Source: CAYXRK01 sp964467615 (GTDB lineage Bacteria > Hydrogenedentota > Hydrogenedentia > Hydrogenedentales > GCA-2746185). From it: DNA of 27,695 nt. The position numbers were made by a program, and so were the translations under genes. Positions 1-7,762 of the stretch are shown here, one piece after another. Each line of letters begins with the position of its first letter. Position 1 is the stretch's first letter. The stretch covers positions 1 to 27,695 of the forward strand of contig CAYXRK010000049.1 of assembly GCA_964467615.1 (NCBI GenBank). The letters are read 5' to 3'. The notes under the pieces were generated by a model that did no database searches, was not told the origin of the DNA, and saw nothing but the letters and a program-made list of their open reading frames with translations.

Positions 1-1
1 C

Positions 2-754
2 CAAATACACCTGACATCAACGGAAAGAAAACCAATTCGGAGTCAGACTCCTAGGCCGAGTTCCACGCAAGTACTGGGGTTTATCTTCTTGCTCATTCCC
101 GCAGGATTGGGCACCTTCGCGGGCTTCTTACTTGGAACGATTTCGTGGTTTATCGCTCGGGTGTGGGGCAAGAATCTCAAGGTCCCGATGGTTCCGGCGT
201 CCATTGTGATTAGCGTGCTCGCGATTATCGGTGGAAGAGTGGTCACTGCACAGCATGAACACGCGGCACTGCCTCGGGTGTTGGTCGATTCAGGGGTCTT
301 GAAAGCGCTCCCAACGCCGTCGGCTGAGCTCGGTGATGAAGCGGGCGCGATTCAGACGTTCGCTTCTCAATCGAAGCCTCTGCCCGACACGGTCTGCGAG
401 TGGAATGGGCGCGCCATCGCTGTGGTCGAGAACAATGGCCGAATCGAGATTCTGCGGCCTGAGACCGGCGTGCTCGCCGCGACGGACATCAGCGATTTCG
501 ATTACGTCAGAGAAATCTACGCGCTGCCCGTCGGCGCGGGCGGCAGTGGAAATGACTATTTGGCGGTGTTCGTTGATCTGCGCGCGTCATCGGATCGCGC
601 GATGCTCCTTGTCTACGACTCCGCAGGAGCGCTCGTTTACCAGGAACTGCTTGAGCGCGATGACTTTCGCGGCATGCGCGCGGGGATTGGCGAGGACAGT
701 AAGCCGGTTCTCATCGTGAAACTTCCCGAAATCAGGGCATGGACGACGCGGTGA
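2..754 (+). CDS. Membrane-anchored protein of unknown function (5' partial)
   Basis: The reading frame is open from the first bases of the window to a TGA at 752-754, so the gene probably starts upstream. A TTG at 89 is the only internal start-like codon near the beginning and has no clear ribosome binding site. The visible N-terminal part holds two hydrophobic stretches (codons from about 77-150 and 190-240), consistent with two membrane helices. About 150 residues follow that are hydrophilic and mixed, with short strand-like runs such as AIAVVENNGRIEIL and DYLAVFVDL that resemble blades of a beta-propeller or a similar sensor domain. I do not recognise a family. It is convergent with nth, separated by only 18 bases. 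Inference: a membrane protein with a soluble C-terminal domain. Confidence 0.7.
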   Translation, partial: QIHLTSTERKPIRSQTPRPSSTQVLGFIFLLIPAGLGTFAGFLLGTISWFIARVWGKNLKVPMVPASIVISVLAIIGGRVVTAQHEHAALPRVLVDSGVLKALPTPSAELGDEAGAIQTFASQSKPLPDTVCEWNGRAIAVVENNGRIEILRPETGVLAATDISDFDYVREIYALPVGAGGSGNDYLAVFVDLRASSDRAMLLVYDSAGALVYQELLERDDFRGMRAGIGEDSKPVLIVKLPEIRAWTTR

Positions 755-772
755 GGCGTTCTCAGGGCCGCT

Positions 773-1447
773 TCATTTGGCGATCTTCTTGCCTTCACGC
801 GTGCCGGGAAACGGACACAACGCGCGGATCGGGCATTCGGAGCATTTGGGCGCGCGGGCCGTGCAATAGGCGCGGCCATGGAACACGAAGAGATGGGAAT
901 AGAGCGACCAGTGGTCACGTTCCCAAATCTTCATGAGGTCGCGTTCGACCTTGACAGGGTCGGTGTTCTTCGTGAAGCCAAGACGGCGGGCGATGCGGCC
1001 GCAATGCGTATCGACCACAACACCCGGCGTGTCGTACGCCGTACCAAGAATCACGTTGGCAGTCTTGCGGCCGACACCGTCGAGCGCGGTGAGTTCTTCG
1101 AGCGTGCGGGGCACTTGGCCGTCGTGCCGCTCGATAAGTTTTTGGCACGCATTTACGATGTTCTTGCACTTTGACCGATAGAACCCGCAACTCTTGATCA
1201 TCTTCTCCAGCTTGGCTGGATTGTCCACGTAGTCCTGCGCCGTCTTGAAGTCGCGGAACAAGTCCTTCGTGACGATGTTGACCCGCGCGTCGGTGCATTG
1301 CGCGGAGAGGATCGTGGCGACCATGAGCTCGAGCGGCGTGCGATGGTCGAGCGAACACTTCGCTTCCGGATACACCTGGACGAGTTTCGCGTAGATCCGC
1401 TTGGCGCGGTCGCGGTTCGCGGATTGGGTGAGTTTGAACTCCGGCAT
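773..1447 (-). CDS. nth: Endonuclease III, DNA glycosylase/AP lyase
   Basis: Base-excision repair enzyme that removes oxidised pyrimidines and cleaves at the abasic site. From the ATG at 1447 (224 residues) the helix-hairpin-helix motif LDGVGRKTANVIL carries the catalytic lysine (about K128). The conserved aspartate lies in VVDTHCGR (about D146). The C-terminal [4Fe-4S] cluster is complete, with spacing C-X6-C-X2-C-X5-C (about C195, C202, C205, C211). A TTG at 1468 in the same frame would add seven residues; I prefer the ATG because the family is usually 210-220 residues, although neither start has a strong ribosome binding site. The gene lies shortly downstream of a 73-codon gene on the same strand and is probably cotranscribed with it. 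All catalytic and cluster residues are present, so it should be functional. Confidence 0.97.
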   Translation of the reverse strand: MPEFKLTQSANRDRAKRIYAKLVQVYPEAKCSLDHRTPLELMVATILSAQCTDARVNIVTKDLFRDFKTAQDYVDNPAKLEKMIKSCGFYRSKCKNIVNACQKLIERHDGQVPRTLEELTALDGVGRKTANVILGTAYDTPGVVVDTHCGRIARRLGFTKNTDPVKVERDLMKIWERDHWSLYSHLFVFHGRAYCTARAPKCSECPIRALCPFPGTREGKKIAK

Positions 1448-1486
1448 GGGCAGTAACGATCCGGCCAAAGGTTAACCCGTTCGACG

Positions 1487-1708
1487 CTAGTATCGGGGTT
1501 TCGTGCGCGTAGCACGGTTGGGCACCTGGCTGATTTCGATGTTGCCCAGAAGCACGTGGGTGTAACCGTCGAGGTCGCGAAACCGGACGCTGCCGTCGAC
1601 GAGTTCCGGCTCATCGTCGGAGAGCCACGACGTATGCCCACTCGCGCCGTGGCCGTGCCACAGCCGGACTTCAAATAGGCGAATTTTCTTTCGTTGAGAC
1701 AGGGCCAT
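1487..1708 (-). CDS. Small hypothetical protein (73 aa) upstream of nth
   Basis: A 73-residue protein from an ATG at 1708 with a good upstream GAGGAA about 6 bases before the start. The same frame is open further upstream to 2029, but that part overlaps the lysA start on the other strand and lacks such a site. The protein is charged and soluble, with strand-rich segments (KKIRLFEVRLWHG, GYTHVLLGNIEIS) and no Cys, signal peptide or membrane segment. I do not recognise a family. It ends about 40 bases before the nth ATG, so the two probably share a transcript; any role in repair is only a guess from position. Confidence 0.6.
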   Translation of the reverse strand: MALSQRKKIRLFEVRLWHGHGASGHTSWLSDDEPELVDGSVRFRDLDGYTHVLLGNIEISQVPNRATRTKPRY

Positions 1709-1896
1709 CGCGTTTCCTCGTCGTGTTCGCCGGTATTCTATACAGATCGCGGGCGCTCTTCGCACGAAAACAGCGGCGAGCCAGGATCGCGTTACGTGCG
1801 CATATCGTGACGGGACAACGCGTCCAGTTGGCGGCGGCGCGCGGGCGCTTGTTATCCTTCGCGCCTTCACGACGCCTTTGGCAGGAGAACAACGAC

Positions 1897-3156
1897 GTGC
1901 GCGCCACGCCATTCTTACGCGACGACGAAGTACGGCGGTTGCGCCGCGATTTCGGTACGCCGCTTTACGTGTACGACCAGAACACGCTCGAAGCCGCCGC
2001 CGCCGAACTGCTTTCGTTTCCGAATGCATTCGGCCTGACCGCGCGGTTCGCGATGAAGGCGCTGCCCTCCGCCGTGGTATTGCGCGTCCTCATGGGCGCG
2101 GGGTTGCACATCGACGCGAGCAGCGGCTACGAAGCGGAACGCGCGATACGCGCGGGCGTACCGGGCGAACGCATCATGCTCACGGCGCAGCAACTTCCCG
2201 ATGATCTGACCGGGCTGATCAAACGCGGCGTCCGATTCAACGCCTGCTCGATTCACCAACTTCGTGCCTACGGCGAAGCTTTCCCCGGATCGGAGGTTTC
2301 TGTTCGTATCAACCCCGGCCTCGGCTCGGGCCACAGCAACCGCACCAACGTCGGCGGTCCCTCGTCGAGCTTCGGCATCTGGCACGAGTACGTCGGCGAG
2401 GTGATCGAGACCGCGAGCGCCCACCACCTGCGCATCACCATGATGCACACGCACATCGGTTCCGGCGGCGATCCGGAGGTCTGGAAACGCTGTGCGCGGA
2501 TGTCTCTCGAAATCGCGGCGAAGTTTTCGGAAGTCACCCGGCTGAGCCTCGGCGGCGGATTCAAAGTCGCACGGGTTGACGGCGAATCTTCGGCGAATCC
2601 GATAGAAATCGGGAACGCATTGCTCGATGACTTCCGCGAATTCGAAAGACTCCACGGCAGACGCCTGCATCTCGAACTTGAACCCGGCACTTTTCTCGCC
2701 GCGAATACCGGCGAGATTGTGACGACCATCGTGGACGTCGTCGACACCGGCGCGCAAGGTTACCGCTTCATCAAGATCGACAGCGGCATGACAGAAAACC
2801 TCCGCCCATCCATGTACGGTGCGCAACACCCGATTCGGCTCGTGACGGCGCAGAACAGAACGGCCACCGATACGAGCGACTACGTAATCGTGGGCCACTG
2901 CTGCGAGAGCGGCGATATCGTCACGCCTCTGCCTGGAAACCCGGAAGGCCTGGGCCCGCGTACGTTGCCCGAAGCTCGAATCGGCGACAGTATCGTCATC
3001 GGCGGGGCGGGAGCTTACTGCGCGGCGATGCCCGCAAAGAACTACAACTCCTATCCCGAGGCCGCCGAGGTACTGCGGACACGCGACGGCGAGTTCAAAT
3101 TGATTCGGCGCAGACAGACGCTTGACCAGGTCCTCGCGAACGAGATCGTCGAGTAG
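1897..3156 (+). CDS. lysA: Diaminopimelate decarboxylase (PLP, alanine-racemase-type fold III)
   Basis: Last step of lysine biosynthesis: meso-diaminopimelate to lysine plus CO2. The GTG at 1897 is chosen because AGGAGA sits about 8 bases upstream and gives 419 residues, the usual family length; the frame is open back to 1723 but that extension is arginine-rich and unlike the family. Visible landmarks: the PLP lysine in FAMKAL (about K54), HTHIGSGGD (184-192), the phosphate-binding glycines SLGGGFK (217-223), EPG (262-264), the substrate/dimer motif CCESGD (335-340), and the C-terminal GAYCAAMPAKNYNS (371-384). The residue after EPG is Thr where many LysA proteins have Arg. The sequence is closest in feel to LysA but other fold-III decarboxylases cannot be fully excluded. 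No other lysine genes are nearby. Confidence 0.9.
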   Translation: MRATPFLRDDEVRRLRRDFGTPLYVYDQNTLEAAAAELLSFPNAFGLTARFAMKALPSAVVLRVLMGAGLHIDASSGYEAERAIRAGVPGERIMLTAQQLPDDLTGLIKRGVRFNACSIHQLRAYGEAFPGSEVSVRINPGLGSGHSNRTNVGGPSSSFGIWHEYVGEVIETASAHHLRITMMHTHIGSGGDPEVWKRCARMSLEIAAKFSEVTRLSLGGGFKVARVDGESSANPIEIGNALLDDFREFERLHGRRLHLELEPGTFLAANTGEIVTTIVDVVDTGAQGYRFIKIDSGMTENLRPSMYGAQHPIRLVTAQNRTATDTSDYVIVGHCCESGDIVTPLPGNPEGLGPRTLPEARIGDSIVIGGAGAYCAAMPAKNYNSYPEAAEVLRTRDGEFKLIRRRQTLDQVLANEIVE

Positions 3157-3257
3157 TAGGAGCGCAGACCGAACACGAACAGCCAGCCAGTTCGGGTATG
3201 ATTGGTCAACAGCACGTTTGATACGTGCATGATCGAGAACGAACTGCCCAGACACCA

Positions 3258-4280
3258 ATGCCTAAAGACGAAATTGTCGCGCCGCGTCCCGCCGAAGACG
3301 ACGGCCAGTTTGACGACCAGATCCGCCCGCAGTTCTTAGACGATTTTCCCGGCCAAACGCCGATTAAGGAACGCCTGCGCATAGCTATCGCCGCAGCGAA
3401 ACATCGCGGCGAACCGCTCGACCATTTGCTGCTGTCCGGCCCGCCGGGCCTGGGTAAGACCACGCTCGCCCGCATCCTTGCGAACGAAATGGGCGTCGAT
3501 ATGAAGGCGACGTCCGGCCCGGTGATCGAGCGTCAGGCAGACCTTTCGGCGATCCTCACGAGCCTCGATGAATTCGACGTCCTCTTCATCGACGAAATCC
3601 ACCGGCTCAATCACGCCGTCGAGGAGACGTTGTATTCGGCGATGGAGGATTTCGAGGTCGATATCATGCTGGGCAAAGGGCCGACCGCGCGTTCACTCAA
3701 AATCGGTCTCAAGCCCTTCACGCTCATCGGCGCGACCACGCGGGCCGGGCTGTTGACGCCGCCCCTCCGCGCCCGCTTCGGCGACACCTGCCGCTTCGAC
3801 TTCTATTCTCCCGAAGAATTACAACGCATCATCGAACGCTCGGCCAGGATTCTTGACGTGCCCACGGCGTCGGAGGGCGCGCTCGAGATTGCCGGGCGTT
3901 CGCGCGGCACGGCGCGAATCGCGAACCGTCTACTCCGCCGCGTGCGCGACTACGCCCAAGTGGAGGGGGACGGCGCAATCACGCGCGAGATCGCATCGCG
4001 CGCGCTCGAGCTACTCGGTATCGATCAACTCGGACTCGACGACATGGACAAAGCCATCCTCGATGCCGTCATCGTCAAGTTCGGCGGAGGGCCCGTCGGG
4101 CTGTCCTCGCTGGCGGTCGCTGTAGGCGAGGAACGCCAGACGCTCGAGGAGGTCCACGAACCCTACCTCATCCAAATCGGATTCATGAAGCGCACGCAAC
4201 AAGGCCGCGTCGCGACGCCGAACGCATACCGGCACCTGGGGCGCGTTGCCCCGCGCGACGGTCAAGGCCGTTTGCTCTGA
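3258..4280 (+). CDS. ruvB: Holliday junction branch migration helicase RuvB
   Basis: Hexameric AAA+ motor that drives branch migration of Holliday junctions with RuvA. From the ATG at 3258 the protein has 340 residues, the normal length; an in-frame ATG at 3225 would add 11. Visible: Walker A GPPGLGKTT (61-69), Walker B DVLFIDEIH (107-115), sensor 1 GATTRAG (158-164), the arginine-finger region PLRARFG (169-175), and the C-terminal winged helix ending GFMKRTQQGRVAT. No strong ribosome binding site is evident before either start. ruvA and ruvC are not adjacent, unlike the common ruvABC layout, so they must lie elsewhere. It follows lysA by about 100 bases and is convergent with the ABC permease with only 14 bases between them. 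Confidence 0.97.
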   Translation: MPKDEIVAPRPAEDDGQFDDQIRPQFLDDFPGQTPIKERLRIAIAAAKHRGEPLDHLLLSGPPGLGKTTLARILANEMGVDMKATSGPVIERQADLSAILTSLDEFDVLFIDEIHRLNHAVEETLYSAMEDFEVDIMLGKGPTARSLKIGLKPFTLIGATTRAGLLTPPLRARFGDTCRFDFYSPEELQRIIERSARILDVPTASEGALEIAGRSRGTARIANRLLRRVRDYAQVEGDGAITREIASRALELLGIDQLGLDDMDKAILDAVIVKFGGGPVGLSSLAVAVGEERQTLEEVHEPYLIQIGFMKRTQQGRVATPNAYRHLGRVAPRDGQGRLL

Positions 4281-4294
4281 GCTCGGTGCCCGGA

Positions 4295-5926
4295 CTATCG
4301 TCCTCGCGCCCAGTGCATCATGAGCGGCACGACCGCATTCGGCACCACGGCCAGCGAGGCGACCGCCGCGGATCCGAACACAAGAAGCGGATCCAAGCCG
4401 AGTGCGTTGTTCTCGTTGCCGGGATTCAAGGACCAGTTGAAACGCCAAATGGCCATCGCGACGCAAGGCCAGATGAGGAAAGACACAACGATCGCGTTGT
4501 TGTCGATTAGCCGTTTTCGAATCGCAAGACAGAAGGCTAAGATGACCGCAGCCGCGAGCAGGCCGTGCAGGACCCATACGATTGATGGAAGTCCCCGCGG
4601 CAATTCACTTCCTGGCGAGGTAATCATAGCGTAGATTGCCGTCGGCAGTACGATACAGGTCACGAAGAGAACGACAGAGATGGTTACGTTTGCGAACCAG
4701 CACGCAATCCACGCGAGAGATATCCAACCGATCGCTTGCCACGGCGCGTCGGCATACAGGCCAGTCCTGAGGTCGCTAATCAAGTGGTTGAAAGGAGCAT
4801 CCTTCTCAAGCCCAAACAGCTCCGGAATAATCCCCACGAACAGGACTAGCAGGGTGATGGGAACGACCGCGATGACGAAGCTGTTTCGGATTACGCGAAT
4901 CCGCACCAGCGAGAGAAGGTCCGCACAGGTCGGCCGCACTAGAACGAATTGATGGGCGCCGAGCCACCGTGGCCGTTTTCCCGCGACGGCGACGATCATC
5001 CCCGCGGCGACGGCGCCCGTTAGAAGTCCGGCTACCGCGGACATCGGAACGGTCTGCGCGGAATACGCCCAAACACGCGCCGGATCAAGGCCGTCGGATT
5101 CCTTGAGCCCGAGTGCGGCGAACCCCACGAGGATCGCCGCAATTGCGCCCCACGCACAGATGGGCAACCACATGCCATGCGCGCGCCATTCAAACCATTG
5201 CTGCGCCTCGACCGGGTCACGGAAGGGGCGATCCGGCGCGCCGACGTAGGAGAAAAATCGCCACGCCGGAGCGGAACCTCCGCTACGCTGGAGGCGCACA
5301 CTCATGATCGAAGCCGCGAGAGATGACCCGGCAATCGCGCAGAAGAGGAGCGCGTTTCGAACGCCCGTCGAAAGGACGTCGATCTCGGTGAAGCCGGCCG
5401 TCGCAATGGCCAGAAGCGCGGTGATGAGCAATGTCGCCGCGAGCAGCTTCGCGATCGGTTGGTCGCCCGCGGACCAATACGCGGCTTGCAACACGCAGTA
5501 GATCGCGGCAACGACCCCCGCGATATAGAGGAACGATTCATCGACTTCCTTGACGCGGTAACTGAAAAACGCGATCACCACGCTCGACGCCCACACCGCC
5601 GAGAGCCGATAACCGAATACCGTGGTCACGATGACCCAGTTGGGCATCGGCAATCGGAACCGGTGGCCGGGAAACCGACTCCGCAAACCGTGTTCATTGC
5701 TGTCGGCCAGTAGCGCCATGCCGAGGCAAATCAGCATGCCCGGCCAGAGGACGAATACTTCTATGCTATCGCGAAGCATCTCCAATGTGAATGGTCGTGT
5801 CATGTGCGCAATGCCCCACGGGACGTACGTGCATATCATCACGGTCAATGCGAGCACGCCAATCAGCGCGAGGTACGTCCTGCGCCATTGCTCCCAAATC
5901 AGCGCTGTGATTCCCCGGAGAATCAT
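4295..5926 (-). CDS. ABC-2-type transporter permease (about 543 aa)
   Basis: Integral membrane subunit partnered with the ATPase encoded immediately upstream. The ATG at 5926 overlaps the ATPase stop codon as ATGA, a translational-coupling arrangement; the open frame upstream of it is arginine-rich antisense of the ATPase and is not used. The protein has about a dozen hydrophobic segments spread from residue 15 to the C-terminus, with short polar links, and no soluble domain. The first segment begins near YLALIGVLALTVMICTYV. Substrate cannot be read from the sequence. The control by a YtrA-type GntR regulator recalls Bacillus ytr-like operons involved in envelope or antibiotic stress, but that is only an analogy. 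Confidence 0.85.
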   Translation of the reverse strand: MILRGITALIWEQWRRTYLALIGVLALTVMICTYVPWGIAHMTRPFTLEMLRDSIEVFVLWPGMLICLGMALLADSNEHGLRSRFPGHRFRLPMPNWVIVTTVFGYRLSAVWASSVVIAFFSYRVKEVDESFLYIAGVVAAIYCVLQAAYWSAGDQPIAKLLAATLLITALLAIATAGFTEIDVLSTGVRNALLFCAIAGSSLAASIMSVRLQRSGGSAPAWRFFSYVGAPDRPFRDPVEAQQWFEWRAHGMWLPICAWGAIAAILVGFAALGLKESDGLDPARVWAYSAQTVPMSAVAGLLTGAVAAGMIVAVAGKRPRWLGAHQFVLVRPTCADLLSLVRIRVIRNSFVIAVVPITLLVLFVGIIPELFGLEKDAPFNHLISDLRTGLYADAPWQAIGWISLAWIACWFANVTISVVLFVTCIVLPTAIYAMITSPGSELPRGLPSIVWVLHGLLAAAVILAFCLAIRKRLIDNNAIVVSFLIWPCVAMAIWRFNWSLNPGNENNALGLDPLLVFGSAAVASLAVVPNAVVPLMMHWARGR

Positions 5927-6837
5927 GGCCGGCTGCCTCGTTTGCCCGCCCGCGCGATGAAAACGTCTTCGAGCGATGCCGCCTGCTCCTCGGCGATTCG
6001 TCCGCCCGACTCGGCCACCGCGCGCCTGAGCGGCTCGATCTCGCCGTTGCAAACGACCGACCACTCACGGCCATCGCCGAGTTTGGAGATGCGCAGCGCG
6101 CTTGGCCACTCGGGGCCTTGGGCGAGCGGCGTCTTGAATACAACGGTGAGCCGCCGGTGCGATTCCTTGACTGAGTCCACCGACCCGGAAAGGACCACCT
6201 TGCCGTGGTGAATCATCGCGACGTAGTCGGAGACGCGCTCGACTTCGTCCAGCAGATGCGATGAGAACAGGACAGTACGGCCCTCGTCCGCGACGGTGCG
6301 GATGATTGCCCCGAGGATTTCCTGCCGCACCACCGCGTCCAACCCGGATGACGGCTCGTCCAGTATCAACAGCTCCGGCCGGTACGCCAACGCGGCGAGC
6401 AGGCCCGCTTCGGCCTTCTGCCCGCGGGACAAGTCTTTGATTCGTTGCTCGGGGTCCAACCCAAACGTCTCGCGCAGTTCCTCGGCGAACTGGACGTCCC
6501 AACTCGGATAAAACGCGCGCATGTACCGCATCAGTTCGTCTACGCGCATCCAGTGGGGAATGTCGCGGTCCTCGGACAGGTACCCGAGCCGCGCCAGCAC
6601 TCTCTCGGCGTCGCGCACGGGATCCATTCCGAACACGCGTACCATGCCCTCCTTCGCGCGCAACAGTCCGAGCAGGTGTTTTATCAACGTGGTCTTGCCC
6701 GCACCGTTCTCGCCGACGAGCCCGAACACGCAGCCGCGCGGCACTTCGAGGTCGATGCCGTCGAGCGCGTACGTTTTGCGGAACCTGCGCCGCAGCCCGC
6801 GCACTTGGATGACGGTGTCCTGCTGTTGGGCATTCAT
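5923..6837 (-). CDS. ABC transporter ATP-binding protein
   Basis: Cytoplasmic ATPase subunit of 304 residues. Walker A is GENGAGKTT (42-50), the signature motif LSRGQ (136-140), Walker B LLILDEP (156-162), a D-loop SGLD follows, and the switch histidine is in SSHLLDE (about H194). All are intact. The C-terminal 80 residues form the usual accessory region of ABC-2 ATPases. The ATG at 6837 overlaps the repressor stop as TAATG (one base), and the gene's own stop overlaps the permease start by four bases, so all three genes form one tightly coupled operon. The signature LSRGQ (rather than LSGGQ) is common in this YtrB/BcrA-like group. Confidence 0.93.
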   Translation of the reverse strand: MNAQQQDTVIQVRGLRRRFRKTYALDGIDLEVPRGCVFGLVGENGAGKTTLIKHLLGLLRAKEGMVRVFGMDPVRDAERVLARLGYLSEDRDIPHWMRVDELMRYMRAFYPSWDVQFAEELRETFGLDPEQRIKDLSRGQKAEAGLLAALAYRPELLILDEPSSGLDAVVRQEILGAIIRTVADEGRTVLFSSHLLDEVERVSDYVAMIHHGKVVLSGSVDSVKESHRRLTVVFKTPLAQGPEWPSALRISKLGDGREWSVVCNGEIEPLRRAVAESGGRIAEEQAASLEDVFIARAGKRGSRP

Positions 6838-7232
6838 TACGCTTTCCCTCCCTCCTGTTCGAGGACCGATCCACGCTCGCGCACCAGTTCCACCGTATCG
6901 TCCAGCGACACGCCCAATTGGTACGCCTCCGCCAGCAAGGAATCCGCGCGATCGCGCAGCAGCCGCATCTTCTCCTTGCGCGAAAGCGGCGAACCCGCCT
7001 CGGCTACGCGCGTGCCTGAGCCTTGCCGCGACACAAGCACGCCGGACGACTCCAACTCCCGGTACGCACGTGCAACCGTGTTCGGGTTCACGAGGAGTTG
7101 TTCGGCGAGCGCGCGAATCGGGAGGACTTCGTCGCCGGGTTTCAATCGCCGGGCTGCAACGAGAAACTTTACCTGATTGACGATCTGTTGATAGATCGGT
7201 ATACCGTCGTTCGGAGATATGTGGACGCGCAT
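6837..7232 (-). CDS. GntR-family transcriptional regulator, YtrA subfamily
   Basis: A short (131-residue) GntR protein: an N-terminal winged helix-turn-helix (about residues 11-76, with PIYQQIVNQVKFLVAARRLK, VNPNTVARAYRELESSG and the wing RQGSGTRV) and only about 50 further residues, which is the YtrA layout without a large effector domain. The ATG at 7232 has a weak GGAA upstream; a TTG at 7250 is an alternative start. It heads the repressor-ATPase-permease operon, and an inverted repeat over the promoter just upstream (7253-7272) is a plausible operator, so autorepression relieved by a membrane-active or other small-molecule signal is the likely regime. The inducer is unknown. Confidence 0.92.
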   Translation of the reverse strand: MRVHISPNDGIPIYQQIVNQVKFLVAARRLKPGDEVLPIRALAEQLLVNPNTVARAYRELESSGVLVSRQGSGTRVAEAGSPLSRKEKMRLLRDRADSLLAEAYQLGVSLDDTVELVRERGSVLEQEGGKA

Positions 7233-7252
7233 GCGGTGAGGTTCCGACAAAT

Positions 7253-7272
7253 TGTATTAACACAATAATACA
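7253..7272. promoter_or_regulatory. Perfect inverted repeat, likely GntR operator
   Basis: TGTATTA, six bases, TAATACA: two perfect 7-base arms. It lies directly upstream of the GntR gene and covers the proposed -10 element, as expected for an autorepressor site. The assignment to the adjacent regulator is inference. Confidence 0.7.
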
Positions 7273-7291
7273 TTATGATTCTGTTTGTCAA
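7265..7291 (-). promoter_or_regulatory. Sigma-70-like promoter of the GntR-ABC operon
   Basis: On the minus strand a perfect TTGACA (7286-7291) is followed after 15 bases by TATTAT (7265-7270). The spacer is short for sigma-70; a 17-base spacing would give a poorer -10. Transcription would begin around 7258, within the inverted repeat, leaving a very short leader. Confidence 0.55.
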
Positions 7292-7367
7292 CCCCCCTGC
7301 GTACTTCCCCGGGAAGCGCCGGATCTGCCTTCTTTGATGCGGCAAATCGGAGTAGTTCACCCAAGAA

Positions 7368-7396
7368 TTGACCCTCCTCGCGCCACTTCCTATAAT
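7368..7396 (+). promoter_or_regulatory. Promoter of the tRNA-Ser gene
   Basis: TTGACC (7368-7373), a 17-base spacer and a perfect TATAAT (7391-7396). The expected start is near 7403, about 9 bases before the mature tRNA 5' end. Confidence 0.8.
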
Positions 7397-7411
7397 TTAA
7401 CTCCCACTTTC

Positions 7412-7503
<92 letters not shown>

Positions 7504-7697
7504 AGTTCATTCGCGAGCCCGTCGCATCCGCCCAGGGCGATTTCCAGCGAAGCCCCTATCCTCCACGGGCGCTTCGATTCTACGGTCAAATCCTGCTACC
7601 CATGTAAACGCTTGTACCGTAGCCGGTTGCACCGGGTCCGGATTTCCGATTTCTAATTCGAGATTTCAGTGCCGAACTGGGGCGGGGGCGAACGGTC

Positions 7698-7725
7698 TAA
7701 AGGTTTCTCTCCGGCGTGCCGATAA
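7698..7725 (+). promoter_or_regulatory. Sigma-28 (FliA)-like flagellar promoter for fliD-fliS
   Basis: TAAA (7698-7701) and a perfect GCCGATAA (7718-7725) separated by 16 bases; the enterobacterial consensus is TAAA, 15 bases, GCCGATAA. It lies about 40 bases upstream of the fliD ATG, as expected for a late flagellar gene. The rest of the 260-base gap between the tRNA and fliD shows no gene. Confidence 0.75.
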
Positions 7726-7762
7726 ATGCGACACGGGCACGGGTGTGCACTGGGGAACTTCG

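Noticed and set aside
1828..1858. Promoter TTGGCG ... TATCCT before lysA
   Set aside because: The spacer is 19 bases and both boxes are weak; similar TTGGCG/TAGCCT boxes before the SLC13 gene are suggestive but not enough to call.
1915..3258. 447-codon minus-strand open frame opposite lysA
   Set aside because: Antisense shadow of a clear lysA gene in GC-rich DNA; no recognisable domain or ribosome binding site.
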